A stretch of DNA of 25,226 nt, taken from positions 1 to 25,226 of IMG/VR virus record IMGVR_UViG_3300025423_000082. One strand, written 5' to 3'. The DNA is from a virus. Below, one piece after another: positions 15,668 to 23,467 of the stretch (positions are counted from its first letter, which is position 1; each line of letters starts with the position of its first letter). The notes under the pieces were generated by a model, which was given only the letters and a program-made list of their open reading frames with translations, ran no database searches and was not told where the DNA came from. Both the position numbers and the translations under genes were made by a program.

Positions 15668-16741
15668 ATGGCTTACAGCGGTACTGTCGGACAAACTGTA
15701 GTAACTGTACAGCAGTTCATTGACCAAGGTGCCCGTTTATCGGGTAAGCTTGCGGAGGAGCTCACCGTTGAACAAGTCCAAGCCTCTAAACAGGCGCTTT
15801 TCTTTAGCCTCAGCAACCTCATCAATCAAGGTATCAATTATTGGGCTATCAACAAGGTCGTATACGGCCTCATGCCCAATCAATACGAGTACTTACTACC
15901 TGTGGGTGGGGTTGATGTCTTAAACGCCTTGTATCGCACTATGACGCGCCCTGTGGGGTCGTATTCATCAAGTGCAGGCGGTGTGGTTGGCAACCTTGCT
16001 GATGGCAACATCAATACATACTGCCAACAAACATCGCCCAACGGCAACTTCACGGTTGACTACGGCGCATCGAACACACAATACATTGGCTCGATTGGCT
16101 TCATGCCTTATATTGCCAACAATGGCACTGGAGTATGGAACTATTACCTGCAGTGTTCAAGCGACGGCACCAACTGGACAACGCTGTACACCGGCACCAA
16201 TGTGGCTGTGACCAATGGTCAGTGGGTATTCCAAGACATTGATCCCGGTGCGAATGTAGAGTTTTATCGCATCCAAGCTTTTGGCGGCACGACCTTGTCT
16301 TTGGACGAGTGGTACTTAGGAACCAACTCAACTGAGATCACTATGGCTCGCTTGAACCGCGACGACTATACAAACCTGCCCAATAAAAACTTTACAGCAA
16401 ATCAACCGTATCAATTTTGGTTCAATCGTCAGATACCGCAATCAAAGATCACGCTGTGGCCCACACCTTCAAACCCGTTTGTGCAGATGACCGTGTGGTA
16501 CTCGCGCCAGATTGACGATGTGGGCGACTTGAATGGACAACTTGAGATTCCTCAACGATGGAATCAGGCCATTCAATTCTTGTTGGCCCACCAAATGAGC
16601 ATGCTTTTACCCGGCGTTGATCAAGGTCGCATCGGTTATTTGGAAGGTCAGGCCGAGAAGTACTTCATCATGGCTGAGAACGAAGAGCGCGACAAGTCGC
16701 CAATTTACTTTGCTCCGAACATTTCTGTTTATACGAGGTAA
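15668..16741 (+). CDS. Head-to-tail connector, P22 gp4-like, with discoidin-like insert
   Basis: The N-terminal helical part (VTVQQFIDQGARLSGKLAEE to NYWAINK) and C-terminal part (QPYQFWFNRQIPQSKITLWP, VWYSRQIDDVG, LEIPQRWNQAIQFLLAHQMS) fit the gp4-type adaptor ring that closes the portal and stabilises packaged DNA. Between them, residues about 98-220 form an F5/8-type-C (discoidin) like beta-sandwich: SPNGNFTVDYG, GVWNYYLQCSSDGTNWTTLY, NGQWVFQDI, YRIQAFGG. Such folds often bind sugars, so the insert might touch the host surface or decorate the neck. GAGGAAATAA precedes the ATG. The connector call is well supported; the binding role of the insert is inference. Confidence 0.75.
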   Translation: MAYSGTVGQTVVTVQQFIDQGARLSGKLAEELTVEQVQASKQALFFSLSNLINQGINYWAINKVVYGLMPNQYEYLLPVGGVDVLNALYRTMTRPVGSYSSSAGGVVGNLADGNINTYCQQTSPNGNFTVDYGASNTQYIGSIGFMPYIANNGTGVWNYYLQCSSDGTNWTTLYTGTNVAVTNGQWVFQDIDPGANVEFYRIQAFGGTTLSLDEWYLGTNSTEITMARLNRDDYTNLPNKNFTANQPYQFWFNRQIPQSKITLWPTPSNPFVQMTVWYSRQIDDVGDLNGQLEIPQRWNQAIQFLLAHQMSMLLPGVDQGRIGYLEGQAEKYFIMAENEERDKSPIYFAPNISVYTR

Positions 16742-16743
16742 GC

Positions 16744-17130
16744 ATGCCACGCTTCCTTGACACCACCGGCAATGCAGTAATAGCAATTTTCATCTGCGAC
16801 AGATGTAAGATGAAAAGGGCTATTATTGAAGCAATGCCTGACCCCAATTTTCCGGGTTTAAAAGTGTGTCAACAAGGTTGCGCGGATCAAAAAGACCCGT
16901 ACCGCTTGCCTGCGCGCAAGACCGAACGGATCACTTTGCAGTTCCCTCGCCCCGATGTCAGCGTTGCGGCAGATGATGAAGGTTTGGTGTTGACGCCAAC
17001 TGGAACCGAGATTCCGGGCGGCGATCCGAGCGAGTGGTACATCAGCACTGAAGGCAATACACAAACACCAACTCAGACGGGCAACAACGACATCATTACT
17101 CCAAACCCATCTACACCGACGAGCCAATAA
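16744..17130 (+). CDS. Cys4 (zinc-ribbon-like) neck or tail protein (128 aa)
   Basis: The N-terminal half carries CDRC (Cys18, Cys21) and C...C (Cys42, Cys46) around AIIEAMPDPNFPGLKVCQQG, a CX2C-CX3C layout that could bind one zinc. Then follow DPYRLPARKTE and ITLQFPRPDV, a stretch that recurs next to connector genes in podoviral neck modules (from memory). The C-terminal 45 residues are a Thr/Pro/Asn-rich disordered tail. It begins 2 bases after the connector stop and ends 1 base before the tail-fibre gene, so it belongs to the neck/tail operon. Function unknown. Confidence 0.65.
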   Translation: MPRFLDTTGNAVIAIFICDRCKMKRAIIEAMPDPNFPGLKVCQQGCADQKDPYRLPARKTERITLQFPRPDVSVAADDEGLVLTPTGTEIPGGDPSEWYISTEGNTQTPTQTGNNDIITPNPSTPTSQ

Positions 17131-17131
17131 A

Positions 17132-20065
17132 ATGAGTGGACAAGTAACAATTACCCAACTACCAACAGCAGGAGCCTTAACTGGCTCTGAGCTCGTTCCT
17201 GTCGTTCAAAACGGTGTTACCTCGCAGACCACTACGGGCGCGATTGCAGGTGCCGGTGCGTTAAATTACCCATTCCTGACAGTTGGATCGACTGCAGGAC
17301 TGACTCAAGCTCGCTATTTAAGCGCCACCTCTGGCCTTTCGCTGACTGACAATGGTGCAGGAAGTACTCTGCAAATCAATATGACCGGCCCTGCGGCAAG
17401 TTTGAACGCCGCAAGCACCGGAATTATCGTCAAGAACGGGGCCAGTACGGTCATCAACAGGCTTTTGACTGTTGGTGCAGGCATGACTATCTCCAATGCA
17501 GATGGCATCGCAGGAAACCCCACATTTGGCCTTAGCACCAACCTTCAAAATCTATCCAGTCTGTCTGGTACGGGCTTGATGACCATCAACGGTTCAACAT
17601 TCAGCCAAACAGCCATCGGTGGAACAACCAATCAGATCAATGTGGCCTTTGGCAATGCTGTGGGCGGCTCGCCAACCATCAGCCTTGTGTCAAACCCTGT
17701 TTTGCCGGGTACTGGTGGCGTCCAATTGCCTTCTGGTGGCACTGCACAGCGTTTGGCAAACAACGGCGTCATTCGCTACAACACTGATACCCAGACCATG
17801 GAGTTCTACGCGAGTAGCACATGGCAGACAATTGGTACCGGCAGTGGCTCTGTGACCAATGTACAAGGCACAACCAATCAAATTGTGGTCACCAACGGCA
17901 CCAGTGTGCCCGTGATCAGCATTTCGCCAAATCCAACATTTCCGGGCAACAATTTTGTTCAGTTGCCTTCAGGCACGACCGCACAGCGCGGTACACCTGC
18001 ACAAGGTGCATTCCGTTACAACACCGACACCGGCACTTTGGAAGCCTACACAACCGGCGGTTGGGGCTCAGTGATCTCTGGTTCAGGTGTTGCGACTTTC
18101 AGCGCGGGCTCAACAGGCTTGACACCAAATACACCGACATCGAGTGCGGTGGTATTGGGCGGTACGCTCAATGCAGGCTCTGGCGGTACCGGTGTCGCAG
18201 GAACACTCACAGGTTTTGCTTATGCCAACGGCACTTCAGCCTATACAGCCGCGACCACAGCTCAACTGTTGACGCTTTTGGGCACAACCCCTGTCGCAAA
18301 CGGTGGTACAGGGCTTAATACAACGCCTACAAACGGACAATTACTGATTGGTAATGGTACAGGATACACGCTGTCTACGATCACCGCAGGCACCGGCATC
18401 ACCATCACCAATGGATCGGGCACGATTACCCCATCCATCACCAACACGGGCGTCTCTGCAGGCACTTACGGGTCTGCTTTGGCTATTCCACAGATTACGG
18501 TCAATGCTCAAGGTCAAATCACAAGCATTACCACCAACGCTTCGGGCGCGACAACCTATCAAGGCACATGGAATGCGTCTACCAATACACCAACATTGAC
18601 CTCATCTGTCGGTACTGCGGGTTACTACTATGTGGTTTCGACTGCAGGTACAACCAGTTTGAACGGCATCAACTTGTGGTCTGTTGGTGACTGGGCTGTG
18701 TTCAACGGTTCAGTGTGGGAAAAGGTCTTAGGAAGCTCTTCTGAGGCGTTTAACAGCATCACAGTGACCGGTTTGACTGGTTTCATGTATGCCAACGGTA
18801 CAAGTGCTGTGACTAACGCCACAACTGCGCAGGCATTAAGCTTAATTGGCGTCGTGCCAATCGCAAACGGCGGTACAAATAGCACAGCAACCCCCACATC
18901 GGGTGGTGTTGGCTATGGTACAGGTACTGCACATGCCTATTCTGCCGCAGGAACAACCGGACAAGTGTTGCTTTCAGGCGGCACTGGCGCGCCAACATGG
19001 TCAAATCTGTCAAGCATTGGCGTGACGACTTTTAGTGGCGGCACAACAGGATTGACGCCTGCCACAGCCACTTCTGGTGCAATTACGCTTGCCGGTACTT
19101 TAGGTGTCGCAAATGGCGGCACAGGATTGACTTCGCTGACAACCGGATCACTGGTCTATGGTGCAGGCACAAGCGCATTTAGCACTTTGCCAATCGGCAC
19201 TGCAAACCAGATTTTGACTGTCAACTCAGGAGCAACGGCACCCCAGTGGTCAACTCTGTCTGGTGTGGCTGTGACAACACTCAGTTTTGGCACTACAGGT
19301 TTGACACCATCCACCGCGACTTCAGGCGCAATTACTGTCGCAGGAACCTTGAATGTGGCAAACGGCGGCACTGGCGTGACAGCATCAACAGGCGCAAACA
19401 GTGTTGTGTTGCGTGACGCCAACGCAAACATCACCACAAACTTTGCATTCTTGGGCTACAGCAATGTTGCCGCCGCAGGAACGACAACAACTCTTGTGGC
19501 GAGCTCATATCCCAACTGGATTGTGACTGGCTCTGGTGGTCAGACATATAAGTTGCCAGATGCCACAACTTTGCCAGTTGGCGCGACATACACATTCAAC
19601 AACAACCAGTCATCAGGAACAATTGTTGTTCAAAACAACTCTTCGACCATTGTTGTCACAGTGCAGTCTGGCGCGTATCTAAATGTGGTGTTGTTGTCTA
19701 ACGGTACTGCCGCAGGAACATGGGACTATCACGCCAACATTCCATCTGGAACCTCGTGGTCAACCAACACACTGAGCACCGGCGCGGCGATCACATCAAC
19801 CCAAGCTGTCACTGGTAGCACCCTTGTTTCCACAGTGGCAACAGGCACAGCGCCGTTAACTGTAACAAGCACAACGACTGTTGCCAACTTGGGAGCCACA
19901 AACACGGTCAACACGGCGATAACTGCGGCCTCTACGGGCACAACAAACTATCTAACTTTCGTAACGGCGACTAGCGGTAATTTGCCACAATTGGTAAACT
20001 CGTCAATAACTTGTAACGCGGCAAATGGCACAATCACAGGTGGCATTGCAGGCGGCGCATTCTAA
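17132..20065 (+). CDS. Modular tail-fibre-like protein (977 aa)
   Basis: A Gly/Thr/Ser-rich fibrous protein. It opens with ITQLPTAGALTGSELVPVVQ, a common N-terminal attachment module of phage fibres. Two copies of a module ending RYNTDTxxxExY...W (about nt 17719-17840 and 17957-18080) follow, then repeated units with TGLTPxTATSGAIT...ANGGTG. The C-terminal quarter contains a different beta domain (SYPNWIVTGSGGQTYKLPDA, FNNNQSSGTIVVQNN) and a Thr-rich end. No enzyme, S74 chaperone or transmembrane segment is seen, so host receptor contact is probable but not proved. It starts 1 base after the previous stop with only a weak ribosome site. It shares its repeat unit with the next gene. Confidence 0.75.
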   Translation: MSGQVTITQLPTAGALTGSELVPVVQNGVTSQTTTGAIAGAGALNYPFLTVGSTAGLTQARYLSATSGLSLTDNGAGSTLQINMTGPAASLNAASTGIIVKNGASTVINRLLTVGAGMTISNADGIAGNPTFGLSTNLQNLSSLSGTGLMTINGSTFSQTAIGGTTNQINVAFGNAVGGSPTISLVSNPVLPGTGGVQLPSGGTAQRLANNGVIRYNTDTQTMEFYASSTWQTIGTGSGSVTNVQGTTNQIVVTNGTSVPVISISPNPTFPGNNFVQLPSGTTAQRGTPAQGAFRYNTDTGTLEAYTTGGWGSVISGSGVATFSAGSTGLTPNTPTSSAVVLGGTLNAGSGGTGVAGTLTGFAYANGTSAYTAATTAQLLTLLGTTPVANGGTGLNTTPTNGQLLIGNGTGYTLSTITAGTGITITNGSGTITPSITNTGVSAGTYGSALAIPQITVNAQGQITSITTNASGATTYQGTWNASTNTPTLTSSVGTAGYYYVVSTAGTTSLNGINLWSVGDWAVFNGSVWEKVLGSSSEAFNSITVTGLTGFMYANGTSAVTNATTAQALSLIGVVPIANGGTNSTATPTSGGVGYGTGTAHAYSAAGTTGQVLLSGGTGAPTWSNLSSIGVTTFSGGTTGLTPATATSGAITLAGTLGVANGGTGLTSLTTGSLVYGAGTSAFSTLPIGTANQILTVNSGATAPQWSTLSGVAVTTLSFGTTGLTPSTATSGAITVAGTLNVANGGTGVTASTGANSVVLRDANANITTNFAFLGYSNVAAAGTTTTLVASSYPNWIVTGSGGQTYKLPDATTLPVGATYTFNNNQSSGTIVVQNNSSTIVVTVQSGAYLNVVLLSNGTAAGTWDYHANIPSGTSWSTNTLSTGAAITSTQAVTGSTLVSTVATGTAPLTVTSTTTVANLGATNTVNTAITAASTGTTNYLTFVTATSGNLPQLVNSSITCNAANGTITGGIAGGAF

Positions 20066-20620
20066 GGAAAAAACATGGCACAAAGCGGATACACCCCTAT
20101 ACTAATTTACGCCAGTGGCTCAACTGGTAACACTCCTTCTGCCGCCAACTTGACGAGCAGTGCAAGTGGTGCCGAGCTCGCGTTGAATTACTTTGATGGC
20201 AAGCTCTTTTACAAAGACGCTTCGGGTAATGTGCAGGTGTTGGCTTCAAAAGCCGCCGCATCAACAACCATCAGCTTTGGCACAACCGGTCTTACCCCAT
20301 CTACCGCATCAACAGGCGCAATCACTGTTGCAGGCACATTAATAACCTCAAACGGCGGCACAGGTTTGTCATCTTATACCGCAGGTGATTTACCTTACTA
20401 TGCGTCTGGCACAGCATTGTCTAAACTGGCGATTGGAACCTCTGGTTATGTTTTGACTTCAAGCGGAACAACACCGCAATGGACTCAATTATCAACAATT
20501 GGAGTAACCACATTTAGTGCAGGAACAACTGGGTTTACGCCTTCATCGGCAACAAGCGGAGCGGTTACTCTTGCAGGAACTTTGGCAACCACAAATGGCG
20601 GCACAGGATTAACATCATTC
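19036..20620 (+). repeat. Repeat units shared by two adjacent fibre genes
   Basis: A unit of roughly 30-35 codons, TTGLTPxTATSGAITxAGTLxxANGGTGLTS, occurs near 19036-19137, 19281-19384, 20272-20372 and 20510-20618, with a diverged version at about 18113-18195. Most are preceded by a linker of the type ILTxxSGxTxPQWxxLSxIGVTTFSxG. The copies cross the border between the two fibre genes (stop 20063-20065, ATG 20075), which points to duplication or recombination between fibre modules. Confidence 0.7.
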
Positions 20621-21823
20621 ACAGCAAATGGTGTGGTGTATGCGTCTAGTACAAGTGCGTTGGCTACTGGTTCTGCGTTGACTTTTGATGGTACAAACTT
20701 TGCAACTACTGGTGCTATAAGCCTTAATAACAATGCAGGTAGTGCTTATTATTTAAGAAATGGCGCAGGAACTACAACTTGGGGATATTTATATTCAGAT
20801 GCTACTAACTTAAATTTGTGGAATTCACAAAATGGTTATTTGGCATTTGGTACAAATAATACAGAAAAGATGCGCCTCACAAGCGTAGGCAATCTAGGTA
20901 TAGGTACAAGTAGTCCTACCAATTTATTAACTGTAAATCAAGGTTCGTCATCTACTTTAGGTGTAAGAGTTTATGGTAATTCAAGCCCTGGCTACCAAGT
21001 TTACGAATCATCAGCAGGTACTACATTATTTTTAGGCAATGATAGTTCCGCTTGTTATATTTCAGCGCAAACAAATAACCCATTAGTATTTCGCACAAAT
21101 AGTACGGAATATATGCGCCTTGACACCTCTGGTAACTTAGGTATTGGTACTACAAGTCCAGCAGTATCAAATTACAAAACCATTGCTACTGATTCAAGTG
21201 GTGCATCTTTACTGCAATTTAGAACAAGCGGTTCGGCAACATTTGGTGCTTATGCCGATGCTGGTATTGTTCAACTTCAGTCTTACGGAACCATTCCATT
21301 TACATTTGCAACCAATTCCACAGAACGGATGCGTATAGACTCTAGTGGTAATTTGTTGGTTGGTACTACTACTTCCCCAATAGCCAATGGAAGTACTACA
21401 ACTAAAACATTGCTTGTTAATAACACAATACTTACTGGTTCACAATTTAGTGCTTCTGGTCCCTTTGGCATAACAACCTCAACATCGGGTGTTGTAAATT
21501 ACAATGCTACTTTATCATTAAATCTTTGGTATTTTAATGGGTCAAGTAACCAAGGCGCAGTTGCTGGTCATTTGTATGTAAACCATGTTAGTGCGGCATC
21601 TTACAATACTGGTTATATGGATGTTTGGGCTGTTACTGCAAGAGCCAATACTATTGCTTCAACATTTACAAAAATTCAAAGTACATCTGGCAGTAGCAGT
21701 GGAGCTTCTTATTCTTTGGCTTGGAACAGTAGTGGTCAAATTGTGCTTACAAATACATATTCTGGATTTAGTTATTGCTTTGTTGTGATTTCATTTGTTG
21801 GTGTAACTGGTATTTTAGAATAA
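20075..21823 (+). CDS. Second tail-fibre-like protein (582 aa)
   Basis: The N-terminus (MAQSGYTPILIYASGSTGNT, with FDGKLFYKDASGNVQVL) is a common short-fibre head piece. Residues about 65-185 carry the same TGLTP...NGGTG repeats as the preceding gene. Three units of the TExMRxxSxGNLxxGTTSP type follow (nt about 20861, 21103 and 21319), typical of trimeric fibre shafts, and a C-terminal domain of about 130 residues ends ISFVGVTGILE. No S74 peptidase motif closes the protein. From about nt 20700 the DNA is clearly richer in A+T than the N-terminal part, so the shaft and tip probably have a separate origin. AAGGAAAAAAC precedes the ATG. Receptor binding is likely but inferred. Confidence 0.75.
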   Translation: MAQSGYTPILIYASGSTGNTPSAANLTSSASGAELALNYFDGKLFYKDASGNVQVLASKAAASTTISFGTTGLTPSTASTGAITVAGTLITSNGGTGLSSYTAGDLPYYASGTALSKLAIGTSGYVLTSSGTTPQWTQLSTIGVTTFSAGTTGFTPSSATSGAVTLAGTLATTNGGTGLTSFTANGVVYASSTSALATGSALTFDGTNFATTGAISLNNNAGSAYYLRNGAGTTTWGYLYSDATNLNLWNSQNGYLAFGTNNTEKMRLTSVGNLGIGTSSPTNLLTVNQGSSSTLGVRVYGNSSPGYQVYESSAGTTLFLGNDSSACYISAQTNNPLVFRTNSTEYMRLDTSGNLGIGTTSPAVSNYKTIATDSSGASLLQFRTSGSATFGAYADAGIVQLQSYGTIPFTFATNSTERMRIDSSGNLLVGTTTSPIANGSTTTKTLLVNNTILTGSQFSASGPFGITTSTSGVVNYNATLSLNLWYFNGSSNQGAVAGHLYVNHVSAASYNTGYMDVWAVTARANTIASTFTKIQSTSGSSSGASYSLAWNSSGQIVLTNTYSGFSYCFVVISFVGVTGILE

Positions 21824-21840
21824 ATAATTTAAGGAAATAT

Positions 21841-22182
21841 ATGGCAAATACATACACTTGGACAATTGACAAAATGGATTCTTATCTGTCTACTCAATTG
21901 CAAACTCATGTAGTTATAGCTGTTCATTGGACGGCAACCGCTACAGATAATTCAACTCCTGCTAATACGGTTAGCATCAGCAATTTTACCAATATCAATT
22001 GTGTTGAGGGTGTATCTTATACGCCATTTGAGTCTTTAACGCAAGAACAGGTTAAAAGTTGGCTTTGGACAAATGGGGTGGTTCAATCTGAAATTGAATC
22101 AAAATTAGATAAATCCATTGAAGATAAGATAACCCCACCTGCACCAATAGTTACCCCACCATTACCTTGGGCAGTAACATGA
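21841..22182 (+). CDS. Small DUF7936-like protein, copy A (113 aa)
   Basis: ATG at 21841 with AAGGAAATAT upstream; the open frame extends further 5' but that part would lack a ribosome site. The product starts MANTYTWTIDKMDSYLS, has a beta core (THVVIAVHWTATATDN), then YTPFESLTQEQVKSWLWTNG and ends PPLPWAVT. This layout fits the small phage family I know as DUF7936. The gene at 22338 is a diverged second copy. The family lies near tail-fibre genes and its function is not known; a fibre-associated accessory is possible. The stop overlaps a 12-codon micro-ORF. Confidence 0.7.
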   Translation: MANTYTWTIDKMDSYLSTQLQTHVVIAVHWTATATDNSTPANTVSISNFTNINCVEGVSYTPFESLTQEQVKSWLWTNGVVQSEIESKLDKSIEDKITPPAPIVTPPLPWAVT

Positions 22183-22217
22183 ACCAAGTAACAGCTCTAG
22201 AAGCAAAGGTAGGATAA
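22179..22217 (+). pseudogene. Possible remnant micro-ORF of 12 codons
   Basis: An ATG overlapping the previous stop (ACATGA) opens a frame MNQVTALEAKVG and then a stop. The sequence looks like the first residues of a coiled-coil phage protein cut short. Only the start is left, so this is probably a decayed gene, or chance. Confidence 0.3.
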
Positions 22218-22223
22218 TAACAA

Positions 22224-22319
22224 ATGGCCTTAACAATAGCAGATAGAGTTCTACAAACAGGCAGTGCGAATACCACGGCGAGCTTTACGCTGAGCGGTTC
22301 TGTTTCTTACAGTGTTTAA
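22224..22319 (+). pseudogene. 31-codon remnant of a phage structural gene
   Basis: The frame reads MALTIADRVLQTGSANTTAS, FTLSGSVSYSV, then TAA. A start of the type ALxIADRVxxT...TxxFTLSGSV is familiar as the first strand set of much longer tail or virion proteins, so the body seems to have been lost here. AGGAT lies about 9 bases before the ATG. It could still be translated. It lies exactly between the two paralogous genes at 21841 and 22338. Confidence 0.45.
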
Positions 22320-22337
22320 TTTTTTAAAGGAAAAATC

Positions 22338-22694
22338 ATGACTACTATTGCATGGACAATTGATTGGATGGATTCTTCAACACAAACTATCAATGGTTTT
22401 ACTGAGGTTGTATTGACCGCAGGATGGCGTTGCACTGGAACTGAGGCAAACACAGCTACACCACCAGTGACTTTTACGGCAACCAGTTATGGAACATGTA
22501 CATTCCCTGAGCCTCAAGCCGGTGGTTCTTTCACCCCATACAACCAATTGACGCAGTCTCAAGTAGTTGGTTGGTGTTGGGCAAATGGGGTCGATCAGAC
22601 GGCTACAGAAGCGGCTATCAATACTAATTTAGCGGCTCAATTGAATCCTACACAAGTACAAAATCCATTGCCTTGGAACACTCCTGCGGCATAA
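22338..22694 (+). CDS. Small DUF7936-like protein, copy B (118 aa)
   Basis: A paralogue of the protein at 21841: both have an N-terminal Y/A-WTID-MDS, then (F/Y)TP(F/Y)..LTQ.QV..W.W.NGV and a final (P)LPW. Copy B begins MTTIAWTIDWMDSSTQTING and contains three Cys (in WRCTG, YGTCTF and WCWANG) that copy A lacks. AAAGGAAAAATC precedes the ATG and a hairpin at 22708 closes the gene. Function unknown; its place after the fibres suggests a tail-associated role. Confidence 0.7.
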   Translation: MTTIAWTIDWMDSSTQTINGFTEVVLTAGWRCTGTEANTATPPVTFTATSYGTCTFPEPQAGGSFTPYNQLTQSQVVGWCWANGVDQTATEAAINTNLAAQLNPTQVQNPLPWNTPAA

Positions 22695-22707
22695 TGATGA
22701 AGGGGAA

Positions 22708-22734
22708 GCCACCACCCCATTTTGGTGGCATTTT
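22708..22734 (+). terminator. Terminator-like hairpin after copy B
   Basis: GCCACCA (22708-22714) pairs with TGGTGGC (22723-22729) across an 8-base loop, followed by ATTTTC. The stem is perfect over 7 bp and the T-run is short (four), so moderate termination is expected. It separates the fibre block from the accessory and lysis genes. Confidence 0.65.
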
Positions 22735-22748
22735 CACGGAGATGTGAG

Positions 22749-22928
22749 ATGAATTCAATTACTCTAACAACAGACTTGGTCAACGCAATCATGCAATATT
22801 TGTACAACCAGAAATTTGTTGAGGTTGCAGGCTTGATCCAAGAAATCCAAAAACAAGCAAGCGCACAAGGCGCACAGCCTGCCGCCGAAGTCGCCCCTGC
22901 ACCTGCAGAGGCTACACCAACCGCCTAA
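22749..22928 (+). CDS. Small hypothetical protein (59 aa)
   Basis: The frame is open from 22722, but the ATG at 22749 is the credible start: GGAG lies 7 bases upstream and the longer version would begin inside the terminator hairpin. The product begins MNSITLTTDLVNAIMQYLYN, an amphipathic helix pair (to about residue 36), and ends in an Ala/Pro/Glu tail. It is not a membrane protein. Similar short helical ORFs with Ala/Pro tails are common before phage lysis genes. The function is unknown. Confidence 0.65.
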   Translation: MNSITLTTDLVNAIMQYLYNQKFVEVAGLIQEIQKQASAQGAQPAAEVAPAPAEATPTA

Positions 22929-22943
22929 ACCACAGGAGCCATC

Positions 22944-23234
22944 ATGCAATTTTTGAACGACATTCGTACTTATGTTGAAGAATTCAGTAGTGAAGCAAAT
23001 GATGAAATTCACCGCTTCATTGATTTCTTAAAAGACAAATATGAGGCAATGCAACCTAAAGAAGCAGTGGTGGCTCCTCCTTCTCAACTTATTGCCGAAC
23101 CAGTGCAAGCGCCCGTAGAGGAGCCTGCTGTTGAAGCACCAGTGGAAGAGGCATCAGTGGCTAAAGAAACTCCTGTGGAGGCCGCAGAGGCCCCTGTTGA
23201 AGTTCCTGCAACTGACGCACCAACTACTAATTAA
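22944..23234 (+). CDS. Acidic helical protein with APVEE repeats (96 aa)
   Basis: Residues 1-40 form amphipathic helices (MQFLNDIRTYVEEFSSEAND, then HRFIDFLKDKYEAM). Residues about 45-96 are a low-complexity tail of Pro, Ala, Val and Glu (APVEEPAVEAPVEE and variants), strongly acidic. AGGAG lies 7 bases before the ATG. The stop codon TAA (23232-23234) falls inside the third copy of the 17-bp palindrome, so gene end and palindrome are fused. No family is recognised. It may be a scaffold-like or adaptor protein of the lysis region. Confidence 0.65.
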   Translation: MQFLNDIRTYVEEFSSEANDEIHRFIDFLKDKYEAMQPKEAVVAPPSQLIAEPVQAPVEEPAVEAPVEEASVAKETPVEAAEAPVEVPATDAPTTN

Positions 23235-23241
23235 ATTAGTA
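23225..23241. repeat. 17-bp palindrome, copy 3 (inverted centre)
   Basis: TACTAATTAAATTAGTA is the exact reverse complement of the copies at 1400 and 1429 (centre A in place of T). It overlaps the stop codon of the acidic gene and ends 13 bases before the ATG at 23255. Its place just ahead of the membrane/lysis block, as copies 1-2 stand ahead of the block after terL, suggests a shared regulatory site. Confidence 0.7.
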
Positions 23242-23254
23242 TTGGTCTTGGTTT

Positions 23255-23467
23255 ATGGAAACTCATGAGTTAGCGACTAAAACGGACAAACAGCTAAATG
23301 TTCACGAGGCTGTATGTGCCGAGAGGTATGCAGACATATCACGCCAACTTAAAGAGGGCGACAAGCGTATGAACAAGATAGAGTACATGCTCTATGTTGT
23401 TATTATTCTTGTCTTGTTTGGGCCCGGTGTTGCCGCTGAATTTGTCAAAAAACTAATAGGAATTTAA
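23255..23467 (+). CDS. Small membrane protein with C-terminal transmembrane segment (70 aa)
   Basis: The N-terminal 45 residues are a charged helix (NVHEAVCAERYADISRQLKE, then DKRMNKIE), followed by one strong hydrophobic segment YMLYVVIILVLFGPGVAAEF (residues 44-63) and a KK end. The single span and cytoplasmic coiled coil fit small phage membrane proteins of the lysis region. No true Shine-Dalgarno is visible (TTGG only), and a second in-frame ATG lies 9 bases in. It is one step from the frameshift gene. A holin accessory or antiholin role is possible but not shown. Confidence 0.65.
   Translation: METHELATKTDKQLNVHEAVCAERYADISRQLKEGDKRMNKIEYMLYVVIILVLFGPGVAAEFVKKLIGI

Noticed and set aside
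17821-18318. Second + strand open frame inside the first fibre gene
   Set aside because: The translation is rich in Cys, Arg and His with no pattern, typical of a shifted reading of Thr/Gly-rich codons; there is no ribosome site.
18100-20620. Regular short repeats that might be a CRISPR array
   Set aside because: The repeats are imperfect, of codon-multiple length and in frame in long fibre genes, with no constant spacer size.
22722-22748. Upstream start for the 59-aa gene
   Set aside because: This start would lie inside the right arm of the terminator hairpin and has no ribosome site, whereas the ATG at 22749 has GGAG at good spacing.
23225-23241. Palindrome as a rho-independent terminator
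   Set aside because: The stem is almost wholly A-T and no U-tract follows, so the hairpin would be too weak.
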